From: DHVE2 group archaeon
GTDB lineage: Archaea; Thermoplasmatota; Thermoplasmata; Thermoplasmatales; Aciduliprofundaceae
DNA: 24,332 bases
NCBI GenBank assembly: GCA_015522935.1
Contig: WALH01000068.1
Coordinates: 1 to 24,332 of the forward strand
Direction of reading: 5' to 3'
Of this stretch, positions 1 through 8,043 are shown piece after piece; the first letter of the stretch is position 1; every line of letters begins with the position of its first letter. A model generated the notes under the pieces. It saw nothing but the letters and a program-made list of their open reading frames with translations, was not told the DNA's origin and did no database searches. Made by a program: the position numbers and the translations under genes.

Positions 1-222
1 ATTCTTGAACATTTAAAGGATGAAATGTGGCATAGTTTTTATAATATTCAAAGAAAATGTGGGATAAACTACACAATGCTCAAAAAGCATATTTATTTTT
101 TGGAGAAATTGGGACTCGTTGAAACTATGAAAATCGAGCCTGAAAAATCTGTAACGGGAAAAGGAAGTTACAGAGTCAGAATAACAGATAGAGGAATAGA
201 TTTTCTACGCATCATCAAATGA
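1..222 (+). CDS. Winged-helix transcriptional regulator, C-terminal part (partial)
   Basis: The frame is open from base 1, so this is the tail of a gene that starts outside the window; the internal ATG at 25 is not the real start. About 73 residues are visible. They read as a winged helix: a helix-turn-helix around the segment INYTMLKKHIYFLEKLGLVE, then a wing and the typical ending YRVRITDRGIDFL. This resembles the small archaeal predicted regulators of the COG3432 type, which are dimeric DNA-binding proteins. That assignment is by pattern only. The stop lies 56 bases before the next gene, which has its own TATA-like box, so the two are probably separate units. The target is unknown. Confidence 0.7.
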   Translation: MLEHLKDEMWHSFYNIQRKCGINYTMLKKHIYFLEKLGLVETMKIEPEKSVTGKGSYRVRITDRGIDFLRIIK

Positions 223-233
223 AGATGGTGACA

Positions 234-246
234 AAAATATTAATAT
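234..246 (+). promoter_or_regulatory. TATA box for the DnaA-like gene
   Basis: The A/T run aaaatattaatat is centred near 241, which predicts transcription from about 267, some 12 bases before the TTG start. It is one of several boxes in the window at archaeal spacing from a gene start. Confidence 0.5.
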
Positions 247-278
247 GCGAAGAGCCATTATTTGGGCTGTGATGGGTA

Positions 279-1736
279 TTGGATGAGAAAAGAAAGAAAA
301 TAGAAGAAATAAAGGAAGATATTCGAAGATGGCATAGGGAAGGTTTCGATTTAGAGCCTATTTATTCGGCATTAAAAGAGAAAGATGTGAAAAAATTTCT
401 CCAACTTTATGAAAAATACAAAAGGCTTATCCCAAAGATGAGAAGATTTCAAGGCATATTGAAAAACTCAGAGTTTGAGATGATGAAGGAAATAAGAATG
501 GCTTTGAGAAATCCTGAACTTTTTGAATCTATGGAGAGCGAAATAATGGATATTATTAAAAAAAGAGATAGCGAGAAAGAAAGTGAGGAGAGTGTTATAG
601 ATCTCATCACAGGACTATCAGCAGAAAGAATAAAAATTGGTCTCAATCCATCTTACACCTTTAAAAATTATTTAGTTTATGAGGGAAATAATCTTGCATA
701 TAAAGCAGCCCAGAAAATTATTGAATCTCCGGGGAGTATTAATCCACTCATAATTGTTGGGGATACAGGTACAGGAAAAACTCATCTTTTGAATGCGATA
801 GGTAATGAATACTTAAAAAGGGGGAGAAAAGTAATCTATCGCAATGCTGAGGAAATTCTACTGAATAAAGAGGTGGATTTTAGTGCGGATGTTATGATTA
901 TTGATGATTTCAATATTCTTTTAGAGAATGAGAGCATTCACCCTCTACTCAATCTGATTATGGATAGCTATACCTATGAGAAAAAGCAACTGATTGTATC
1001 CTCTTCGATGAACCTTAAATACTATGTTCTGGAGCAGTCACTTCGTGCGAAGATTGAAGGAGGAATAACAGTAGCATTAAACCCTCCTGACGAAAAAACG
1101 AGAGTTGAGATACTGAGGATAAAAGTGAAAGAGATGAATGTGGATATAGAAGAAGACATTTTTCAGTATCTTGCAAGAAATATAGGAAATCTGAATACTT
1201 TAGTATCATCGCTTAAAAAGCTCATAGCCTTCTCAAAAATAATGGGTGAGAAACCAACAATATCTATGGCTGCAGAGCTTATAAAAGGAAAAATAAGTCT
1301 GCAATCTGGGTCTTCTTATTTGGTGGAAGAAGAGAAAATATATCGTTCCATATCTCATCTAAAGGAATTGCTCCGCAGAGGATATAAAGGGATTGTGATC
1401 ACAAGGAGTAATCCTCGAAGGTTCAAAAGTGTTTATGATGTATCTGCAGATATATACTGGCTTACAGATCACAAAACGGAGTTACCATCAATATCCCCAA
1501 TTTTGGAGAACATAAACTATTTTCTAGAACGCTACATAAAAGGCAAAACAGTGATACTTATAGATGGTGTGGACTTTCTCATAAGCAAAAATTCTCCAGA
1601 GGCCGTTATTCAGTTTATAAGGCACTTGGTAGATGTTATATCTGAAAATAAATCCATTCTAATAGTATCTTTGAATCCCAAAACTATAGAAGAGAGATAC
1701 CTCAAAATTATGGAACGTGAGTTGGAGCTTGCTTAG
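279..1736 (+). CDS. DnaA-like AAA+ ATPase fused to a DUF835 domain
   Basis: This 485-residue protein has three parts. Residues 1-110 are charged helices. Residues 120-338 match the AAA+ core of bacterial DnaA: the entry motif LNPSYTF (122-128), Walker A GDTGTGKTH (161-169), Walker B IIDD (207-210), sensor-I serines (241-243) and the NPPDEKTRVEIL segment (268-279). Residues about 346-485 match DUF835 (SYLVEE, ITRSNPRR, WLTD, LIDGVDFLI). The helix-turn-helix domain IV of DnaA is absent. At the DnaA arginine-finger position there is Lys258, and at the sensor-II arginine there is Asn306, so normal DnaA filament assembly is doubtful. The TTG start is forced: an in-frame stop lies at 270-272 and no ATG/GTG falls between. 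Replication initiation should not be assumed; a regulatory or sensory ATPase is as likely. Confidence 0.85.
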   Translation: MDEKRKKIEEIKEDIRRWHREGFDLEPIYSALKEKDVKKFLQLYEKYKRLIPKMRRFQGILKNSEFEMMKEIRMALRNPELFESMESEIMDIIKKRDSEKESEESVIDLITGLSAERIKIGLNPSYTFKNYLVYEGNNLAYKAAQKIIESPGSINPLIIVGDTGTGKTHLLNAIGNEYLKRGRKVIYRNAEEILLNKEVDFSADVMIIDDFNILLENESIHPLLNLIMDSYTYEKKQLIVSSSMNLKYYVLEQSLRAKIEGGITVALNPPDEKTRVEILRIKVKEMNVDIEEDIFQYLARNIGNLNTLVSSLKKLIAFSKIMGEKPTISMAAELIKGKISLQSGSSYLVEEEKIYRSISHLKELLRRGYKGIVITRSNPRRFKSVYDVSADIYWLTDHKTELPSISPILENINYFLERYIKGKTVILIDGVDFLISKNSPEAVIQFIRHLVDVISENKSILIVSLNPKTIEERYLKIMERELELA

Positions 1737-3835
1737 GTTAAGGTCTTTATCTTTTCCGCAAGTTTCACCGCTTCACTGTAACTTCCCGTCCTTATCATCA
1801 CATATCCAAGATTGAGAAGAGCGTCATCATAATTCGGATCTATTTTTAGGGCCTTCTTGTAACATTCAACGGCTTTTTCATAATCCCCTATCCTCGCGTA
1901 AACATTGCCCATGTTATTCCATGCATATTTATATTTTGGATCCATATCAACAATATTCTTGAATATTTCTAATGCCATGCTATCATTTCCCGCTCTGGCA
2001 TAGGCCAATCCCAGTGTGTTCAGTGCAAGTTTATCATGGGGCTTTATTTCAAGGGATTTACTTAGAAGATAAATAGCCTCATGGTATCTTTTCTCCATGA
2101 ATGCCTCCAAACCTTCAGAATAGAAATCTTCCACTTTTTTTACCTTCTCAACCCCTATAAGAGATATATCCCTGTATCTTTGGTACATGTGCATAACAAA
2201 GCCGAAACAAAGAGCAATGACAATTCCAGAAATGAAATTTGGAAAAATTATAAATAGTAGTGAATAAGATGCAATTGCGATCCAGTAATTTACACTATAC
2301 CGATAGTGCAGGTACAATAAAAATAGGGAAAAAATGGTTATCGCATAGATTGTATAGGAAGGATAAATAAAGACAGCTACAGGTACCAAGCTTAACAGTC
2401 CCAGTAAATGAGAACGCAGATTTACATTATTTCTTGATGTGTATATTTCCATTACACTCATAACAGAAAGAATAGCCATAAGAAAGCTTGTACTAATATA
2501 AAGAATTCTCATCTCCGTCCCATAGAGAAAGCCAATAGACAGAAGATACAGAAAAGATGCAAAAAACGGTGAGAAAGATACAATATCCTGTCGACTACCA
2601 AAATCAGAAAAAAGGGTATTTATTCTGTTTACAAATCCTGTTTTTGGTTTCTCTAAATGTTTTGTTTTTCCCTGTATCGTTTCTTCCTTCACAGGCATTT
2701 TTTCAGATATATTAGGCTTAAAACCTTCAACACTTTTACTTATTTCTTCAAGCTCTGCAGGACCAATTTGCTCCTCTTCTGGTTGAACAGACGTAAGTAT
2801 GTCATTAAGTGCACCTTCATCTATTACCTGCTCTTTAGGTATCTCAGGAGTTTCTGCCACAACATTTTCAATTTCTTTGAGCTCTTCAACCCCTATCTCT
2901 TCTGTCTCTTCAGATTCTTTAACCTCTTCAACAGCCATCTCCTCCGGCATCGCAGGCATAACCATGTTTTTAAGTTCTGATAGAGATATTCCCTCCTCTT
3001 CTTCCTCTTTTTTCTCTTCTAATGGAGTACCGCATACTGGGCAGACTTTAGCAGATGGAGAAACAAATGCCCCACAATTTGGACATACCCTCAACTTTTC
3101 GCTGAGATCAATTTCCTCTTCCACCGGTTTTGTCTCAACCTTTGGGACAGGCGCACCACAGACAGGACAGGTATCTCTATTCACCACTATGGCCCCGCAG
3201 TTTGGGCATATTCTTATATCCACATTTTCATCCTCTTCCACCTTCTCGGAGGGTAGCTCGGATATTCCGAAAACTCTTTTCAGCACTTCGGCGGGATCTT
3301 CAAGAGGTTTTGGTTCTTCCAGCTGTACATTTCTCAAATCTGCACCACAGACAGGACATGTGGTTGAGCCCTTCGGTATAAGAGCTCCACAGAATGGGCA
3401 TATTACTTTGTTAAACAGATTATCCTCCTCTCTTTTACTCTTTTGTTTCTTTTCATTTTCTTTTCTTATTTTTTCAAATTCACTCACAGGCGTTCCACAT
3501 TTAGGGCAACGATCCGCTCCAAGAGGCACAATGGCACCACAAACCGGGCATATTTGTACAAATTCCTCCTCCCCTGCGTATTTTTCTGCCTCTTTTTTTA
3601 TTTTTTTAGCTAACTCTTTTCCTATCATATTAACTCCTGCCAGTTCGTCTTCATCACTTTTTGCTATACTTTTCAAATCTTTAAATCCTGCCCTGTACAA
3701 TTCTTCAGCCCTTTTCTTACCTACACCGGTTAGCTGCATAAGAGTCTCTATAGCTTCCTCATATTCCGGTGACTCATTTTCAGCTTCAGAACATTTTTCA
3801 TCGTCATCCTCTTTGGAGCAGTTTGGATGTTTCAC
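1733..3835 (-). CDS. Zinc-ribbon / six-TM / TPR membrane protein with N-terminal helix-hairpin-helix
   Basis: This 700-residue mosaic begins with an acidic leader and a helix-hairpin-helix pair (about 33-85; LTGVGKKRAEELYRAGF). Four CPxCG-type zinc ribbons follow, with cysteine pairs at 96/99+110/113, 146/149+160/163, 210/213+223/226 and 251/254+265/268. Next come a very acidic linker (about 272-395), six likely membrane segments (about 421-440, 442-463, 474-491, 493-510, 516-531, 533-550) and four TPR units (about 568-698). With an even TM number both ends should be cytoplasmic, giving a membrane-anchored scaffold that may bind nucleic acid or protein partners; this is inference. The GTG start is at the predicted transcription start. 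Its stop overlaps the DnaA-like gene by 4 bp. No named family covers the whole protein. Confidence 0.85.
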   Translation of the reverse strand: MKHPNCSKEDDDEKCSEAENESPEYEEAIETLMQLTGVGKKRAEELYRAGFKDLKSIAKSDEDELAGVNMIGKELAKKIKKEAEKYAGEEEFVQICPVCGAIVPLGADRCPKCGTPVSEFEKIRKENEKKQKSKREEDNLFNKVICPFCGALIPKGSTTCPVCGADLRNVQLEEPKPLEDPAEVLKRVFGISELPSEKVEEDENVDIRICPNCGAIVVNRDTCPVCGAPVPKVETKPVEEEIDLSEKLRVCPNCGAFVSPSAKVCPVCGTPLEEKKEEEEEGISLSELKNMVMPAMPEEMAVEEVKESEETEEIGVEELKEIENVVAETPEIPKEQVIDEGALNDILTSVQPEEEQIGPAELEEISKSVEGFKPNISEKMPVKEETIQGKTKHLEKPKTGFVNRINTLFSDFGSRQDIVSFSPFFASFLYLLSIGFLYGTEMRILYISTSFLMAILSVMSVMEIYTSRNNVNLRSHLLGLLSLVPVAVFIYPSYTIYAITIFSLFLLYLHYRYSVNYWIAIASYSLLFIIFPNFISGIVIALCFGFVMHMYQRYRDISLIGVEKVKKVEDFYSEGLEAFMEKRYHEAIYLLSKSLEIKPHDKLALNTLGLAYARAGNDSMALEIFKNIVDMDPKYKYAWNNMGNVYARIGDYEKAVECYKKALKIDPNYDDALLNLGYVMIRTGSYSEAVKLAEKIKTLT

Positions 3836-3857
3836 AGATTATGTATCCCGTTCCGAG

Positions 3858-3866
3858 TATTTATAT
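3858..3866 (-). promoter_or_regulatory. TATA box for the zinc-ribbon/TPR gene
   Basis: The minus-strand reading is atataaata, centred near 3862. A start about 26 bases downstream falls on the GTG at 3835, so the transcript would be leaderless. Confidence 0.6.
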
Positions 3867-3906
3867 GTTTTGTCACATCTTTGTTTTTATCACTACACTC
3901 CACAAT

Positions 3907-3915
3907 CTTTTTATT
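3907..3915 (+). promoter_or_regulatory. TATA-like box for mptA
   Basis: The T-rich box ctttttatt is centred near 3911, about 27 bases before the ATG at 3938. This supports a leaderless start there rather than the long upstream extension of the frame to 3827. Confidence 0.45.
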
Positions 3916-3937
3916 GTCTTTTCACATTGCAGTGAAT

Positions 3938-4810
3938 ATGTATCCGGACGTGCAAAGTCTCGTTCCGAAGGAAAAGTTCAAAATATCCCGTGTTGGAGTT
4001 AGAAATGTTGTCAAGCCCATACAGGTAATACGAGACGGCCTTAATGTAACCCTCGTTACCAAGATAGATATCTTTGTGGATTTGCCACCCTCCAAAAAAG
4101 GTTCGGACATGTCAAGAAATGTAGAGGTCATATCCGAAATAGTAGAAGAAAGCATACGCAAACCCTGTACAGGTATAGAAAATTTAGCATTGAGAATTGC
4201 AAAGATGGTTAAAGAAAAACATGAGTACGCAAAGCATGCAGAAGTGAATTTAAGTGCAGATTACTTTCTTAGAAAGAAGAACCCTGGTGGAAGAACAAGC
4301 ATAGAAAAGTACAAGCTCTTGGGAAGCGCAATAATAAATAGTAAAGAAATTCGCAAGATGGTGGGTGTGGAGGTCACAGGTATGACCGCATGCCCGTGCG
4401 CTATGGAAACTGTGCGTGCCATATTAAAAGAGAAGTATGGTGATGATATAATTGACAGAATTCCCGTGCCAACGCACAATCAGAGAAATATCGCAACACT
4501 CATGATAGAAGTTCCCGAGGGTTATGAAATAGAAGCGAATGATTTGATTGATATTGTAGAACAATCTTTTTCTTCACCCACTTATGAGATACTCAAGCGC
4601 AGAGAAGAGGGAGAACTCGTTCTCGCAGCCCATGAAAATCCAAAATTCGTGGAGGATGTGGTTCGCGAAATATTGAAAAGAGTCGTTGATAAGTATGTGA
4701 ATCTTCCCGGTAATTCAATGGTTATAGCCCGCAGTGAGAGCGAAGAAAGCATTCACAAACACAACGCTTTTGCGGAGAGAATAACAACTATGGAGGAGTT
4801 GAGAAAATGA
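3938..4810 (+). CDS. mptA: GTP cyclohydrolase IV (MptA / FolE2 family)
   Basis: The enzyme opens GTP to 7,8-dihydroneopterin 2',3'-cyclic phosphate, the first step of archaeal pterin (methanopterin/folate-type) synthesis; it is a metal-dependent cytoplasmic enzyme. The 290-residue protein carries the family signatures in order: GSDMSRNVE, GMTACPCAMET (with the metal-binding cysteine region), PTHNQRN, SSPTYEILKR, HENPKFVEDVVR and SEESIHKHNAF. The frame stays open back to 3827, but that extension has no homology-like sequence and overlaps the divergent promoter. The ATG at 3938 (or GTG at 3932) fits the TATA box. It overlaps the following phosphorylase gene by ATGA, so the two are probably co-transcribed. 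Confidence 0.93.
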   Translation: MYPDVQSLVPKEKFKISRVGVRNVVKPIQVIRDGLNVTLVTKIDIFVDLPPSKKGSDMSRNVEVISEIVEESIRKPCTGIENLALRIAKMVKEKHEYAKHAEVNLSADYFLRKKNPGGRTSIEKYKLLGSAIINSKEIRKMVGVEVTGMTACPCAMETVRAILKEKYGDDIIDRIPVPTHNQRNIATLMIEVPEGYEIEANDLIDIVEQSFSSPTYEILKRREEGELVLAAHENPKFVEDVVREILKRVVDKYVNLPGNSMVIARSESEESIHKHNAFAERITTMEELRK

Positions 4811-5490
4811 TTGGTATAATAGGCGGAAGCGGCTTGTATGAAGGATTATCTTCGATAAAATCCAAAGAAAAATACGTGCGTACAAGGTTTGGGGATATAA
4901 AAGTGTTAGAAGGAGATGATTTCATATTTGTATCCAGACATGGAAATCCTCCTGTTCCCCCACACATGGTTAAGTACCATGCAAATATGGACGTTTTCAA
5001 CATCATGAAGATAAAATATGTTATTGCCATAAGTTCTGTAGGTTCCCTCCGTGATAAAATCAAACCCGGAACAATAATCGTACCTGAGGATCTTCTTGAT
5101 TTCACGGGAAGGGTATGGACGTATCACAATGAAAGCCCCATTCATGTGAATCTCTACGAACCTTTCTGCCCGAAAATAAGGAGAATTTTGAAGAATATGA
5201 ACTTAAAAATTGGGGGGACATACGCCACAACAAAAGGCCCGCAGTTCGAAACAAGGGCTGAGAAAAAGATGCTTATAACTATGGGCGCGGATGTTGTAGG
5301 TATGACAGTGGCTCCGGAGGCAAGACTGGCTAGGGAATTAGGAATATGCTATCAGCCCATCTGTCCTGTCGTGAATTACGTGGATGAAAAAACGACTCAT
5401 CAAAACACGATTGATATGGTTAAAAAAATGGAAGATAATCTTGCTAAAATAGTTATGAACTTAATTAATTCCAACTTTCACAGAGAATGA
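4807..5490 (+). CDS. MTAP/PNP-family nucleoside phosphorylase (probably 6-oxopurine or methylthioinosine type)
   Basis: This trimeric-type purine nucleoside phosphorylase cleaves a purine (thio)nucleoside with phosphate to base plus (methylthio)ribose 1-phosphate. Family marks in the 227 residues are GIIGGSGLY (3-11), SRHG (43-46), the substrate loop TTKGPQFETRAE (141-152) and GADVVGMTVAPEARLARE (160-177). At the base-selectivity site, human MTAP has two aspartates (TDYD) that bind adenine. Here the segment is VNYV, with Asn190 and Val192. From what is known of the family this points to hypoxanthine/guanine or methylthioinosine rather than methylthioadenosine. It is a little short for the family. 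It overlaps mptA by 4 bp and its last 30 bp overlap the convergent TraB gene. Confidence 0.88.
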   Translation: MIGIIGGSGLYEGLSSIKSKEKYVRTRFGDIKVLEGDDFIFVSRHGNPPVPPHMVKYHANMDVFNIMKIKYVIAISSVGSLRDKIKPGTIIVPEDLLDFTGRVWTYHNESPIHVNLYEPFCPKIRRILKNMNLKIGGTYATTKGPQFETRAEKKMLITMGADVVGMTVAPEARLARELGICYQPICPVVNYVDEKTTHQNTIDMVKKMEDNLAKIVMNLINSNFHRE

Positions 5491-6126
5491 AAATGAATCG
5501 CCCATTAAATCGCGTAGCCTGATGACCTTCGCATTCGGTAACCTTTTTCTCAATCCGCTTATATGGCCATCACCTACAAATGCAACAACTTTCCCCTCAT
5601 TTTCCAATTTTCGAAAGTTCTCCGCCATTCTCTCCTCACGAATATCAAAAAGTGCTCTGGATAATCCGGGATATTTTCTGCGCATATAAGCTATATACTC
5701 ATCTTCTCTGTCAACTATTTTTTCCACCTCTTCACGACTCACTTTTTTACCGAAAAAAGGGGCGAGGAGAAGAGAGAGATAGAGTTTCACCTTCTCAAAG
5801 ATCCCCATATTCTTTCTTATCACTCTGGCTATTTCCACAGCATCCATATCCACGAATGCAACTCTCTTGTTAAGGGTTGTTGCAACCTGAATTGCAGTAA
5901 GCATCTCTTCACCCACCGCTGTGCCCATCATCCTTGCAAGACTCCTTTGCATATCTGCCAGCTTTCTGTACAAATAGGGCATTCTCCCCTCAATTTTGTT
6001 GGTTAGAGCCAAATAACGACCGTAATCCAGTTCTACCGCAACAATATCTGGATCTTCCTGAACTATAACTCTCTCCACGGATGATTTTATGTCGATAACA
6101 TGAGCAACTCCTACAAGGGTTATCAC
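5461..6126 (-). CDS. TraB/PrgY/GumN-family protein, short form
   Basis: The family is related to Tiki-type metalloproteases and includes the pheromone-shutdown protein TraB/PrgY; archaeal members have no settled function. The 221 residues hold the usual conserved points: GVAH near the N-terminus (6-9), VAVELD (29-34) with its glutamate, a basic ERMAENFRK stretch, and GDGH (185-188). Many archaeal members are nearly twice as long because of a C-terminal membrane part, which is missing here. One hydrophobic patch (KLYLSLLLAPFF) may contact the membrane. The GTG start sits at the predicted transcription start. The 3' end overlaps the phosphorylase gene by 30 bp. Confidence 0.85.
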   Translation of the reverse strand: MITLVGVAHVIDIKSSVERVIVQEDPDIVAVELDYGRYLALTNKIEGRMPYLYRKLADMQRSLARMMGTAVGEEMLTAIQVATTLNKRVAFVDMDAVEIARVIRKNMGIFEKVKLYLSLLLAPFFGKKVSREEVEKIVDREDEYIAYMRRKYPGLSRALFDIREERMAENFRKLENEGKVVAFVGDGHISGLRKRLPNAKVIRLRDLMGDSFSFSVKVGIN

Positions 6127-6148
6127 AAGTACGCTAATTCAACCATCC

Positions 6149-6157
6149 AATTTATTC
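6149..6157 (-). promoter_or_regulatory. TATA box for the TraB-family gene
   Basis: The minus-strand reading is gaataaatt, centred near 6154. The predicted start falls at about 6127, next to the GTG at 6126 (leaderless). Confidence 0.5.
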
Positions 6158-6188
6158 TTTCCTATCAACCCTGAAAAGGCAATCAAAA

Positions 6189-6198
6189 CTTATTTATA
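6189..6198 (+). promoter_or_regulatory. TATA box for the winged-helix gene
   Basis: The box cttatttata is centred near 6195 and predicts a start at about 6221, seven bases before the ATG at 6228. It is back-to-back with the TraB promoter in a 101-bp divergent gap. Confidence 0.55.
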
Positions 6199-6227
6199 GA
6201 GAGAAGAGAATCACATCAGAGATTGTT

Positions 6228-6821
6228 ATGAAACAGGACATTGTTGAAAGGCCTCTCAAGGATATAATTATCGAAGTGCTTGGCAAGGATGGTTCATCTA
6301 TTCACAGCCTCAGTGAGAAACTCAAAGAGAAAAATATAAATATTCATCGCCTTGTTCTCACAGGATATCTCCGAGCTCTCCGGGATGTGGGCATACTTAA
6401 GGAGAGAGATATAAAACCAGCAAAAGTTTTCAGCGTGCAGCAACCGAGGAAGAAGAGTATTTATCAGCTTGTAGGAGAGAAAGCAAGGGAAATCGATGAA
6501 GAAAAGGCCGCAGACATCTGCCTCTACTCTTTATACAGAATTTTCAATCGACCCGTGTTTCTGCGTGAACTGAATCGTGCGGGGGTTGGCATGCCTGAAA
6601 ATGGAAAGAAGGTGGTGGGTAAGGAGAGGCAAGAGGCGTTGAAGATCTTGCTTGATGCAGGACTTGACATACCAAGAAATAATTCTGCATTCATGCCGAA
6701 AAAGAGATACGATGAAGAATTCGCAATCATTCTTACGGAGCTTATTCTTGATAGCTACAACATCAAAAATCTTGTGAATAAAAACATACAGCAGATGAAA
6801 ATCGACACAGATACTATGTGA
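6228..6821 (+). CDS. Predicted winged-helix DNA-binding protein
   Basis: The 197-residue protein is not recognised by name. Residues about 8-70 look like a winged helix ([20 protein letters not shown], then [20 protein letters not shown]), followed by a basic linker ([11 protein letters not shown]) and a helical C-terminal domain of about 120 residues. The pattern is that of an archaeal regulator with an added ligand or dimerisation domain; no catalytic motif is visible. The ATG start is well placed behind a TATA box. The last 8 bp overlap the end of the aIF2-gamma gene on the other strand. Confidence 0.75.
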   Translation: MKQDIVERPLKDIIIEVLGKDGSSIHSLSEKLKEKNINIHRLVLTGYLRALRDVGILKERDIKPAKVFSVQQPRKKSIYQLVGEKAREIDEEKAADICLYSLYRIFNRPVFLRELNRAGVGMPENGKKVVGKERQEALKILLDAGLDIPRNNSAFMPKKRYDEEFAIILTELILDSYNIKNLVNKNIQQMKIDTDTM

Positions 6822-8043
6822 TTATTCCGTACCCGATCAATCTCCATTTGTTCATTATCTTTCTGTTTATTGCGACTCTCTGCCCTCTTTCAGCGGATGC
6901 TGGATACTTTAGGAATATATCTACCATATTACCCCGCACACCTTTGACTATCCCTATTGTTGCAAGGGTGCCTATATTAAGCATCAGAACTTCATTCATT
7001 TTTATCTTTTCCACCTTTCTTTTCTCACGAGAACCAACCACTCGCTCTAAAAGATGTACATCAAGGGTCAGATCATAAACCACAGGAGGCAATGTACCCG
7101 GTTTACCAGCCATTCTGCCTAACAAACCATCATTTTTCGTTATTGCAGGATCAAGTTTTGTTCCTATTCCCACAAGCCCCCCCGGTTTGATTTCATCCCA
7201 GTACCTGCCCCCAGCCATAAGAGAGACAATTTCCGTGTGTATCGGCTCCCATTTTATTTTATTCCCTTCAGGTATGTAAAATCCGGGGAATATTTCAATT
7301 TCATCTCCCACCTTAAATTTTCCTTGAATTAAGGAGCCACCTATAACTCCGCCAACCAAGTCCTTCGGTCTTGTACCCGGCTTGTTCACATCAAAACTTC
7401 TTGCAATATACATTCTTGGAGGTTTACTCCAATCATATTTTGGTGTGGGAATGGTCTCTTCAATAGCTTTAATCAGAACATCTATATTTGCATCATGATG
7501 TGCGCTTACAGGTATTATTGGTGCTCCTTCTGCAGAAGTACCTTTAACAAAATTTGCAATTTCCTGATAATTTTCTCGGGCTCTATCGTCATCAACCAAA
7601 TCTACTTTGTTCTGAACAATAACAATATTTTTCACACCTATTATGTCTAACGCCATAAGATGCTCCATAGTTTGGGGCTGTGGACATTTCTGATTTGCCG
7701 CTATAACCAACAATGCTCCATTCATTATCGCCGCGCCACTGAGCATCGTTGCCATTAAAGCCTCATGACCAGGAGCATCCACGAATGATACCACTCTCAA
7801 TAATTCCTTATCATTCGGGCACTTGGCCGGATTGGATACATAGCAATCTGGATCAGGCAAATCCTTGCATTTGTAAAAGGCTGCATCTGCGTATCCCAGT
7901 TTTATGGTTATTCCTCTTCTCAATTCCTCGCTATGGGTATCAGTCCACTTGCCTGTTATAGCCTTGGTTAATGTTGTTTTGCCATGGTCAACATGGCCAA
8001 CCATACCGATATTTACCTCTGGTTGCCTAGGCATGGTGGTCAT
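6814..8043 (-). CDS. eif2g: Translation initiation factor aIF2 subunit gamma
   Basis: The GTPase subunit of archaeal initiation factor 2 carries initiator Met-tRNA to the small ribosomal subunit. G motifs are clear in the 409 residues: GHVDHGKTT (16-24), RGITIKLG switch 1 (43-50), DAPGH (89-93) and QNKVD, followed by two beta-barrel domains. The insert before DAPGH normally carries a four-cysteine zinc knuckle. Here only Cys59, Cys67 and Cys75 are seen, so the site is incomplete or uses another ligand. The start overlaps the stop of the eS6 gene by ATGA, so the two are translationally coupled, an arrangement usual in euryarchaea. Confidence 0.97.
   Translation of the reverse strand: MTTMPRQPEVNIGMVGHVDHGKTTLTKAITGKWTDTHSEELRRGITIKLGYADAAFYKCKDLPDPDCYVSNPAKCPNDKELLRVVSFVDAPGHEALMATMLSGAAIMNGALLVIAANQKCPQPQTMEHLMALDIIGVKNIVIVQNKVDLVDDDRARENYQEIANFVKGTSAEGAPIIPVSAHHDANIDVLIKAIEETIPTPKYDWSKPPRMYIARSFDVNKPGTRPKDLVGGVIGGSLIQGKFKVGDEIEIFPGFYIPEGNKIKWEPIHTEIVSLMAGGRYWDEIKPGGLVGIGTKLDPAITKNDGLLGRMAGKPGTLPPVVYDLTLDVHLLERVVGSREKRKVEKIKMNEVLMLNIGTLATIGIVKGVRGNMVDIFLKYPASAERGQRVAINRKIMNKWRLIGYGIIT

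Noticed and set aside
279..1736. DnaA-like gene as a marker of a nearby replication origin
   Set aside because: I see no repeated origin boxes, no Orc1/Cdc6 gene and no AT-rich unwinding region; the protein also lacks the DNA-binding domain.
2799..3935. Long plus-strand open frame (378 codons) over the zinc-ribbon/TPR gene
   Set aside because: It is the antisense shadow of an acidic, Cys-rich coding region: Ser-rich, no domain, no ribosome-binding site, and the opposite frame has clear domains.
3827..3937. Upstream extension of the mptA frame
   Set aside because: It crosses the divergent promoter region, overlaps the opposing gene's GTG start, and encodes a hydrophobic stretch absent from the MptA family.
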